Origin: Ectorhizobium quercum
GTDB taxonomy: Bacteria > Pseudomonadota > Alphaproteobacteria > Rhizobiales > Rhizobiaceae
DNA length: 64,000 bases
Assembly (NCBI RefSeq): GCF_026552795.1
Contig: NZ_JANFPI010000005.1
Span: 248,001 to 312,000, forward strand
Direction of reading: 5' to 3'
Positions 58,173-64,000 of this stretch are shown here, piece by piece (the first letter of the stretch is position 1; each line of letters starts with the position of its first letter). The position numbers and the translations under genes were made by a program. The notes under the pieces were generated by a model. The model did not search any database. It was not told the origin of the DNA and worked only from the letters and a program-made list of their open reading frames with translations.

Positions 58173-59030
58173 TTACGCGTCGGCCTTCGCATTCGCCGGC
58201 GTCACGAACGTGTTGTCGAACATCGCGCCCGGCCCGAGGGAGGAATATTCTTTCCAGCCACGGATGCGCTCGGCATATATTCTCGCCAGATGCCGGTCGA
58301 GCACCAGGTTCTTGTAATACTTGATATAATAGTGCCTGAGCTTGCGTCCGGCGGCCTTTCCCTCGGGGGAATCCTTGTACTTGTCGGCAAAATAGGCGCA
58401 GGCGCTTCCCCAGAGCCGGGACTTTTCATAGGCCGAGTCGTAATTCTTCTGGGTCGAGCCGGCGCCGATATGCTGCGTTTCGGCGCGCAGCACGCGGGCG
58501 AGCCTGTAGCCGCAATCGCGCGTTCTCAGGCACAGGTCGTTATCCTCGAAATACATGAATATGTTTTCGTCGAAAAAGCCGATCGTCCGGAAAGCGCTCA
58601 TGCGCATGAACATGAACGCGCCGGACACCTGCTCGCAATAGTCCACATCCGTAATCCGGGCATCACCCCTGCCGCCGGTTTCCTCCCGGGGGCCGAACAA
58701 GGCCACTTCGGGATGAGCGTCCGCAGCCGCGACGCAGACCGAAAGGCAATCCTCCCCGACAAAAAGATCCGGGTTGATCACCACCGCATAATCGGTTTCC
58801 ACCAGACGCAGGCCGACATTGCATCCCCGCCCGAAACCGACATTTTTGGGAAGTGAGATAACCTCCACCGAGGCACGGGCCCGTTTCGCCTGCTCGGCGG
58901 TGTCGTCACGGCTGGCATTATCCACCACGATGACGCGGACACCGTCCGGCAAGGATTGCAATGCCTTGCCGATGACATGCGCGCTGTTGAACGTGGTGAA
59001 AACGGCAGTCACTCTGTCGGCGAAATCCAT
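58173..59030 (-). CDS. Family 2 glycosyltransferase (rhamnosyltransferase-like)
   Basis: A protein of about 285 residues with the GT2 fold: AVFTTFNSAHVIGKALQSL, VIVVDNASRDDTAEQAKRA, NVGFGRGCNVGLRLVETDYA then VVINPDLF (DxD-like), EQVSGAFMFMRMSAF and FDENIFMYFEDNDLCLRTRD (acceptor region). This resembles rhamnosyl/galactofuranosyl transferases of polysaccharide synthesis. Starts at 59030 or 59063 are possible. No polysaccharide cluster is adjacent except the methyltransferase gene group near the window end. Confidence 0.92.
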   Translation of the reverse strand: MDFADRVTAVFTTFNSAHVIGKALQSLPDGVRVIVVDNASRDDTAEQAKRARASVEVISLPKNVGFGRGCNVGLRLVETDYAVVINPDLFVGEDCLSVCVAAADAHPEVALFGPREETGGRGDARITDVDYCEQVSGAFMFMRMSAFRTIGFFDENIFMYFEDNDLCLRTRDCGYRLARVLRAETQHIGAGSTQKNYDSAYEKSRLWGSACAYFADKYKDSPEGKAAGRKLRHYYIKYYKNLVLDRHLARIYAERIRGWKEYSSLGPGAMFDNTFVTPANAKADA

Positions 59031-59202
59031 GCTACGGCTCTTTCCATCGTACCGGTCGCCCATGAAGCGACACCATACCGCCGTACCTCGCCTTTATGTC
59101 TTGCGAAGACGCCCGGGAGGCATCTTCTATCCGAACGCCGCCGCATTTTCCAGATGCGGAGAACAGCGTCCTTCTCCAGTCTGGCCGCGCCATCCCGACG
59201 TC

Positions 59203-60021
59203 TCAGACGCTTTGCAGGTCCTGCACTTCGTAGGTCCAGACGCGGAACGCCTTGAGAACGTGCGGGCCGAAGGAATTGACGAGCGGTATGTCGGCCGCAT
59301 CCCGGCCGCGCGCGACCACGATCCGGCCAATCCGCGGCGTGTTGTTGCGCGGATCGAAGGTGTGCCACTCGCCGTCCAGGAAGACCTCGATCCAGGCGCT
59401 GAAATCCATCGGATCGACGACCGGAACGCCTATATCGCCGAGATGGCCGTTGACGTAGCGGGCGGGAATGTTGAGGCAGCGGCAGAGCGTGACGGCGAGA
59501 TGGGCGAAATCGCGGCAGACGCCGACGCGCTCATGGAACACCTCATAGGCCGTCCGCGTCGAGCGGGCCTGCATGTAGTCGAAACGGATGTGGCCGTGAA
59601 CGAAATCGCAGATCGCCTGCACACGGCCCCAGCCGGGCGGCACCGTGCCGAACATGTCCCAGGCGGCCTGGCTGAGAAGGTCGGTTTCGCAATAGCGGCT
59701 GCCCATGAGATAGTTGAGGCAATCGTCCGGCAGTTCCGCCACAGGAAGCTCCCGCGCGTCCGGCAGCACCCTGTCCGGCCGGCCGTCGTCCTCGATGGTG
59801 GCATCGCCCCATATCATCAGGTCGCCCGCCGGCGCGACGAGCCGCCGGCAGCGGTTGCCGAAAAGATCCCGGTAGGTCGATGTCGGGACATCGGGATCGG
59901 TGAACACCGTTTCCGCCCCCCTGATGTCGGCCGCGCGATCGTCATGGACCGACAGAAGACACACCAGAGCGGTGGGTTGCCGGCAGGCCAGCGTGATCTC
60001 GTAACCGTAGCGGATCAGCAT
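59203..60021 (-). CDS. Transglutaminase-like cysteine-protease-fold protein with His-to-Ser change
   Basis: A 272-residue protein. N-terminal beta domain (LIRYGYEITLACRQPTALVC, FGNRCRRL) and the core ERVGVCRDFAHLAVTLCRCL with Cys169, then VNGHLGDIGVP, DPMDFSAWIEVFL and WHTFDPRNN with Asp223. The usual HAW of the Cys-His-Asp triad is SAW here (Ser208). Relatives with FSAW exist in my memory, so it may be a subfamily trait. The start at 60021 has GAGGAC upstream. Confidence 0.9.
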   Translation of the reverse strand: MLIRYGYEITLACRQPTALVCLLSVHDDRAADIRGAETVFTDPDVPTSTYRDLFGNRCRRLVAPAGDLMIWGDATIEDDGRPDRVLPDARELPVAELPDDCLNYLMGSRYCETDLLSQAAWDMFGTVPPGWGRVQAICDFVHGHIRFDYMQARSTRTAYEVFHERVGVCRDFAHLAVTLCRCLNIPARYVNGHLGDIGVPVVDPMDFSAWIEVFLDGEWHTFDPRNNTPRIGRIVVARGRDAADIPLVNSFGPHVLKAFRVWTYEVQDLQSV

Positions 60022-60142
60022 CCGGGCGGGGTCCTCTCTTGGAGCGATTTCAGGAAAAGTATGAGGCGGTTTTCCGTTCGGAATTGCGCAAAAACAAATA
60101 ATCAAAGCCTTTCAGCGTTTCCGTGAAAAGATCGAATGCCCC

Positions 60143-60418
60143 CTAATGGAAATCGGCGGCGGTCAGAGTGTAGGACGGGCGGCGGCCCTGGGCATAGGCC
60201 TTGCGCGCGATATCGTGGATCGACGTTCGCAGGGCATCGAAGGCCGAAAGGCACTTCGCCTCCAGCGACCCGGCCCGGCGTGCGGCAACATCCGATTTTG
60301 CCAAAGCGCCCGCCTCGATGAAGAACCGCACCTCGAACATGCCGTCATGGCCGATGAAGCGCACGGCGTTGCGTGTTTCGTCGAAGCTGCGGCTCGGATT
60401 GGGAAAGGCCAGCGTCAT
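60143..60418 (-). CDS. DUF1488 family protein
   Basis: A 91-residue protein. MTLAFPNPSRSFDETRNAVR then FIGHDGMFEVRFFIEAGAL matches the DUF1488 beta-rich fold, common in rhizobia and of unknown function. Its ATG overlaps the stop of the upstream gene (ATGA), so it is the last gene of a small minus-strand operon. Confidence 0.85.
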   Translation of the reverse strand: MTLAFPNPSRSFDETRNAVRFIGHDGMFEVRFFIEAGALAKSDVAARRAGSLEAKCLSAFDALRTSIHDIARKAYAQGRRPSYTLTAADFH

Positions 60419-60741
60419 GACTGGCACCCCGCGTCCGTGGGAGCCCGCACGACGGCCGGCCGGGTGGCGACACGCTCCTTCCGGCGAGCGAGACTGCGGA
60501 GGTTGAGGGACAGCATGCCGCAGGTGGCATCCGCCCGGCTGAGGCCGGTCATCGCCTCGCCGTCGATGCGTGCCGGCACGCCGGTGAAGACGTGATAGAT
60601 CGTCCAGGACCGGTCCCCTTCGACGCGGCGACCGTATTGATGATCCATCGTTGCGGATGGCAATGCTCCGCCTTCGTTTTCCCAGACACCGAGCGCAAAC
60701 GCCCGTCGGGGACTGTCGATTTCCGTTCTCAGGATATTCAT
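60415..60741 (-). CDS. Hypothetical protein coupled to DUF1488
   Basis: A 108-residue protein (MNILRTEIDSPRRAFALGVW..., SWTIYHVFTGVPARIDGEAM). No family is recognised. It overlaps the DUF1488 gene by ATGA and has GAAAGGTCATCACC before its ATG at 60741. The segment GLSRADATCGMLSLNLRSLA is helical. Confidence 0.7.
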   Translation of the reverse strand: MNILRTEIDSPRRAFALGVWENEGGALPSATMDHQYGRRVEGDRSWTIYHVFTGVPARIDGEAMTGLSRADATCGMLSLNLRSLARRKERVATRPAVVRAPTDAGCQS

Positions 60742-60756
60742 GGTGATGACCTTTCG

Positions 60757-60981
60757 TCAAAATGTCTCAATGGCGCCGGGGTCGCCTGAATAGAGTTCGT
60801 TCCCCTGCCCGTCCCTTATGGTCATGGCATCCGGCCGCTGCGGCATGCCGAGGGTCTGCGCCAGCCGCCGGGCGATTTCGATCGCGTCAGCGAGATCGGC
60901 GGCTTCCGCGACCTCACGGCCGACGACGGCGTGCGCATCGTCCCTGTTTCGGGTGCGGTAGAACTCGATCTCGACCTTCAC
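60757..60981 (-). CDS. Small hypothetical protein
   Basis: A 74-residue protein (MKVEIEFYRTRNRDDAHAVV...; MTIRDGQGNELYSGDPGAIE) with a beta-alpha-beta pattern seen in small rhizobial proteins of unknown function. GGTCGGTGAAG precedes the ATG at 60981. A weak GGAAC-N19-TT (61024 to 60999) is a possible stress promoter. It precedes the two genes of the DUF1488 operon by 15 bases. Confidence 0.65.
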   Translation of the reverse strand: MKVEIEFYRTRNRDDAHAVVGREVAEAADLADAIEIARRLAQTLGMPQRPDAMTIRDGQGNELYSGDPGAIETF

Positions 60982-61017
60982 CGACCCTCTCTTCCCTCTA
61001 AGAGCGCGCCATTCCCT

Positions 61018-61536
61018 TCAGTTCCGGTCCACCGGCTCGAGATTGTCTTCCGTCGTCACCCGCTCATGACGCTCCTCGTCGTTGCGGATGCGATACTGGA
61101 AAGACGTGCCCTGCGGCGGCAGCACGCAGGTGATGCGGTAGACATCGGGAGAGCGGATGGCGGACTTGATGAAGCCGGCCTTCATCCGGACGCGCTGCCC
61201 CACCGCGAAAAGATGCGTTGCCGCGGCGCGTCGGACAGGGCGGGTATAGGATTGCCGGAAATGGATAGCGGTCATCGCGTGTTCTTGATCCTTTTCGAGT
61301 GCGGCCTGAAGATCGGCCGGATCGACCGGCACCATCTGCCAGGCGGAGGCTTGCCGGCCGATTGCCGGCAGGTGGATGACAGCGCCCAGACGCCGGCAGG
61401 CATGGCGGGAGACGGCCTCGATCAATGCCTCGTCCTGCTCGACGCGGTATTGTCCGGCCGGTTGCGCCACGGTGAGGCCAGGCAGGCGGAACGGGAACGA
61501 AAAACGGGCGACGGTCTGCGTGGCGCGGCTGGCCAT
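61018..61536 (-). CDS. Conserved rhizobial hypothetical protein
   Basis: A 172-residue protein. The C-terminal part (HLFAVGQRVRMKAGFIKSAI..., YRITCVLPPQGTSFQYRIRN then DEERHERVTTEDNLEPV) looks like a small beta-barrel with an SH3-like fold and recurs in rhizobial small proteins. GGAGAC lies seven bases before the ATG at 61536. No known function. Confidence 0.7.
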   Translation of the reverse strand: MASRATQTVARFSFPFRLPGLTVAQPAGQYRVEQDEALIEAVSRHACRRLGAVIHLPAIGRQASAWQMVPVDPADLQAALEKDQEHAMTAIHFRQSYTRPVRRAAATHLFAVGQRVRMKAGFIKSAIRSPDVYRITCVLPPQGTSFQYRIRNDEERHERVTTEDNLEPVDRN

Positions 61537-61689
61537 GTCTCGGTCTCCACAAGTTCGACCGCGCCGGACCGGCACGGTGCATTCGCTGTCGAGAATTCGG
61601 TATCGGATGGCGGGCCGCAGCGCGCGGTCCACCAAGAACCGGAGCCGCGAAACCATGTTCTTCAGGCTCAACGAGCATCATGTATGCGC

Positions 61690-61895
61690 CCCAAATGAGT
61701 TTCGAACAAGGCGTGAAGAAATTTTTATTTCTAAATTCATATAAAAAATACAACATCCGAATGAAAATCACTCTTATCCAAAAATAAATATCGCGTCATA
61801 ACGTATATAATAATCCGGAAATCAATTTATTTATTTCAATAATTTCACATAAACCGGATTTTAAATTTGAAAATCCTGTCCTCGAAATAGCAAAG
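61690..61895. other. Very AT-rich intergenic block
   Basis: About 200 bases, mostly A and T (for example ATTTATTTATTTCAATAATT), in a genome of high GC, between the minus-strand hypothetical gene (start 61536) and the plus-strand gene at 62198. It could be a binding region for a MucR/Ros-type or other AT-preferring protein and contain divergent promoters. Bases 61896-62197 hold only weak short frames. Confidence 0.55.
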
Positions 61896-62197
61896 GTGTT
61901 ATGAATGAATTGCGGACGCCCTATTCGCAGGCCGCAGAAAGATCCCGATGACATCCCATCCAGTCGCCGACCGCGCCGTCCTCCGGCCTGTGGATGGCGG
62001 CGCCAGACCCGGGAACAGGATCGTCACCCCCACCCCATCAGCCAAAAGCCGCAGGACGGCGAAACGACCGCCGGCATTCCGGCAGGAAAACCCGCTCCGG
62101 CGGCCGATAGCGGCGCGGGGCGGGCATAAGCATGCGCACCTCAATCGTCCCGCGACAGCGGGCGCAAACCGAATATCGATCAGAAAGGATTGATTTC

Positions 62198-62590
62198 ATG
62201 GCCATGCAAAGCACGACGAAACCATCCCTGTCCCAGCGCTGGGAAAACTATCAGCCTTCGAAGGGCGCGTTGATCTGGGCATGTATCGGGGCGGTCGTCG
62301 CCACGATCGTCATCGGGTTCAACTGGGGCGGCTGGGTGACGGGCGGCACGTCCCGCGCGGCAGCGACCACTGCCGGCGATGTCGCGCGCGGCGAACTGGC
62401 GACCGCCATCTGTGTCGAACGGTTCAACGCGGCGCCGGACGCGGCGGCCCGCCTCACGGAATTCAAGGCCCTGCCCGATAATTACAGGAGGCGCCAGTTC
62501 GTGGAGACCGGCGGCTGGGCGACGATGCCCGGGCAGACGACCGCCGACAGGCTCGGCGGACAAGGCTGTGCCGCCGCCCTCTCCGCCTGA
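62198..62590 (+). CDS. Small single-span hypothetical membrane protein
   Basis: A 130-residue protein. One N-terminal-side helix (GALIWACIGAVVATIVIGFN) is followed by a soluble Ala-rich part with two Cys (ATAICVERFN; GGQGCAAALSA). AAAGGA precedes the ATG. No family is known to me. It is likely an envelope protein. Confidence 0.75.
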   Translation: MAMQSTTKPSLSQRWENYQPSKGALIWACIGAVVATIVIGFNWGGWVTGGTSRAAATTAGDVARGELATAICVERFNAAPDAAARLTEFKALPDNYRRRQFVETGGWATMPGQTTADRLGGQGCAAALSA

Positions 62591-62663
62591 AACCGGCCTT
62601 CTCCGGCACGCCTGCGCTCCGGTGCCTGCCGGAGCGATTCCACGACCGACCACAACAGGGAAC

Positions 62664-62855
62664 ATGCCCATGATCCGTTTCGTAACGAAGCCCGACCCGC
62701 AGCCCCAGACGCCGGAAACCATATTGCCGCCGGAAGCCGAAGACCAGGACCGCGCACTGGCTCCCGAGGCGAAGACCAGTGGGGAGCCGGCATCCGGCCC
62801 CGGCCGCAGGCAGCGACGCGCCCGGCCAGCCGTCGACGCCGACCGCCTTCTTTGA
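62664..62855 (+). CDS. Small proline-rich hypothetical protein
   Basis: A 63-residue disordered protein (MPMIRFVTKPDPQPQTPETI..., ending RRQRRARPAVDADRLL). AGGGAAC lies just before the ATG. Short proteins beginning MIRFVTKP occur in rhizobia, as far as I recall. Function unknown. Confidence 0.45.
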   Translation: MPMIRFVTKPDPQPQTPETILPPEAEDQDRALAPEAKTSGEPASGPGRRQRRARPAVDADRLL

Positions 62856-62977
62856 ACCGAACGTGTCACGCCGGGTAAAAGCGTTCGACGCAGCGACAAG
62901 CTATGCCCGCGTTCCGCATGTCCGGTTTGACTGTCTATCGGCGTTTCATGACGCGTCAAACTGCTGACAAACGGCGC

Positions 62978-63093
62978 CTCGCTCTCCTTCGTCATGGTCG
63001 GGCTCGACCCCCGACCATCCACCGCGCCGCTTGCGGCGTGGGCCCTCAGGTCGAGCCCGAGAGTGACAAAGGAAAAGTTTTGTCAATACACGG
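62978..63093. repeat. RIME-like element A, copy 4
   Basis: TCGCTCTCCTTCGTCATGGT, GGTCGGGCTCGACCCCCGACC, then CTCAGGTCGAGCCCGAGAG and GTTTTGTCAATACACGG. It is full length like copies 1 and 2, in the 62856-63229 gap. The rest of that gap is AT-rich and probably holds the promoter of the methyltransferase gene. Confidence 0.85.
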
Positions 63094-63229
63094 CTTCCAA
63101 TCTTTCTTTCTGGTTTACTTCACCTTCTCCAGTTAAAAAAATTCCCGTTCAACTTATATAATATTTGCATTTTGTTATTGCCTTGGGCAACATCCCGGCC
63201 AAGTCGATTTGCGTTGGGGAGACAGAAGC

Positions 63230-63892
63230 TTGGTAGACTTTCGGTATTTGCGTATCAATCTGTTCTACAAGTTACTGATGCCGTTTTCGGCCCGCACGCG
63301 ACGCAAGCGCATGGAACAATTCTGTTCGATCATGAATATCGACCGCAGCGTCACTGTTCTGGACCTTGGCGGACAGCCGATGATCTGGGAACCGGTCGAT
63401 CCCAGCCTGGATATCACCATTCTCAATCTTCCGGGGATCGCGCAGGCTGCCCCGCATTCCCACCACACCATCCGTTACGTCGAGGGCGATGCCTGCAATG
63501 TGACGGGCTACGAAGACCAGAGCTTCGACATCGTATTCAGCAACAGCGTCATCGAGCATGTCGGCGACGAGCGCTTCCGGGCGGCCTTCGCACGCGAGGT
63601 CCAGCGGCTCGGCAAGAGCTACTGGGTGCAGACGCCCTGCAAGTATTTCCCCATCGAGCCGCATAACGGCATGCCGTTCTGGTGGTTCTATCCCGCATCG
63701 CTGCGCCGCTTCATCGTCGAGCGCTGGCGGCGCAAGCTGCCGGCCTGGACGGAGATGATCGACGGCACCGATATCGTCTCGCGCAAGGAGCTCGAGCGGC
63801 TGTTTCCGGAGGCCAGGGTGATCGTCGAGCGGTTCATGGGGCTGCCCAAATCCTACATCGTCTTCGACAACCGGGCCGCTTCGAAGCGATGA
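63230..63892 (+). CDS. SAM-dependent methyltransferase (type 11-like)
   Basis: A 220-residue protein. The SAM motif is SVTVLDLGGQPMIWEPVDPS, then VEGDACNVTGYEDQSFDIVF and SNSVIEHVGDERFRAAFARE. Later HNGMPFWWFYPASLRRFIVE is typical of methyltransferases in surface-polysaccharide loci. The TTG at 63230 has GGGGAGA five to eight bases upstream and is preferred over the TTG at 63209. It is the first visible gene of a group continuing past the window. Confidence 0.88.
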   Translation: MVDFRYLRINLFYKLLMPFSARTRRKRMEQFCSIMNIDRSVTVLDLGGQPMIWEPVDPSLDITILNLPGIAQAAPHSHHTIRYVEGDACNVTGYEDQSFDIVFSNSVIEHVGDERFRAAFAREVQRLGKSYWVQTPCKYFPIEPHNGMPFWWFYPASLRRFIVERWRRKLPAWTEMIDGTDIVSRKELERLFPEARVIVERFMGLPKSYIVFDNRAASKR

Positions 63893-63954
63893 CCTTTTAT
63901 TCATGGCGCTTGGTGCGCCGATACTGGGAAAAACCGCGGCAGAGGCGTCCATGA
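63889..63954 (+). CDS. Possible 21-residue coupled mini-ORF
   Basis: MTFYSWRLVRRYWEKPRQRR then P, with its ATG overlapping the methyltransferase stop (ATGA) and its TGA overlapping the next ATG (ATGA). It may serve only to hand ribosomes from one gene to the next. No ribosome site of its own was seen. Confidence 0.25.
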   Translation: MTFYSWRLVRRYWEKPRQRRP

Positions 63955-64000
63955 CCATCGATATCGTTCTTTCCGCCGACCGGGGCGTACTCTACGGCCT
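63951..64000 (+). CDS. Start of a gene cut by the window end (possible glycosyltransferase)
   Basis: Only 16 codons: MTIDIVLSADRGVLYG. AGAGGCG lies just before the ATG. The start (strand beta followed by VLSADRGVL) is like family 8 glycosyltransferases, but this is too short to be firm. Position after a methyltransferase would fit a surface-polysaccharide group. Confidence 0.55.
   Translation, partial: MTIDIVLSADRGVLYG

Noticed and set aside
61905..62193. Short plus-strand frames before the 62198 gene
   Set aside because: Several frames overlap with equal weakness; Arg/Pro-rich translations typical of non-coding GC-rich DNA.

Overview
The window is chromosomal DNA of a high-GC alphaproteobacterium of the family Rhizobiaceae. 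The evidence is the HAD-IIA / groES-groEL block with a CIRCE element, the hisS-hisZ-hisG block with short-form HisG, DUF1127 and DUF1488 proteins, a plant-type glutamate-cysteine ligase, and two families of palindromic intergenic repeats of the rhizobial RIME type. A Shinella/Rhizobium-like genus is a guess from protein style only.

Layout. 1-36,500 is ordinary chromosome: heat-shock chaperonin genes; histidine biosynthesis plus HisRS; a His-rich exported protein beside a DUF305 protein; two tandem L,D-transpeptidases; a glycolate oxidase operon (glcD-glcE-glcF) with a divergent LysR gene; phosphate transporter and 16S rRNA methyltransferase; glutathione synthesis (gshA); a FolC-like Mur ligase; AdhP; IMP dehydrogenase; an exported metallo-hydrolase; a DHA2 drug exporter; rlmE and an exopolyphosphatase with a long basic extension.

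36,568-53,752 is a genomic island of about 17.2 kb inserted in the 3' end of a tRNA-Gln(CTG) gene. It is bounded by an exact 17-bp direct repeat. A tyrosine integrase lies just inside the left end, and a matching pair of CCCCCACA boxes with 13-bp spacing lies inside each end. The island carries an EcoRII-type restriction-modification module (dcm with N-terminal HTH, vsr, EcoRII-type nuclease), a second unrelated C5-cytosine methyltransferase followed by a dense array of RNA hairpins, a serine resolvase, a LuxR-type regulator, a three-gene mobilisation operon with a Pre/Mob-like relaxase, an HTH protein that could be a replication or regulatory protein, and about ten small genes of unknown function in tight operons. 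By eye its GC is lower than its flanks, lowest in the dcm-vsr-R segment. It looks like an integrative mobilisable element carrying DNA-modification functions.

53,753-64,000 returns to chromosome: a LysE exporter; an extracytoplasmic methionine-sulfoxide repair operon (Tat-type MsrB, a CcdA-thioredoxin DipZ protein with a Met-rich linker, Sec-type MsrA); a family 2 glycosyltransferase; a transglutaminase-like protein lacking the canonical His; a run of small rhizobial hypothetical genes around a DUF1488 gene; a very AT-rich intergenic block; and a methyltransferase next to a gene cut by the window end.

The items I would follow first are the hairpin array behind the orphan methyltransferase, the island ends with paired integrase boxes, the repeat-box operator in front of the HTH-Dcm gene, and the Met-rich DipZ/Msr operon.
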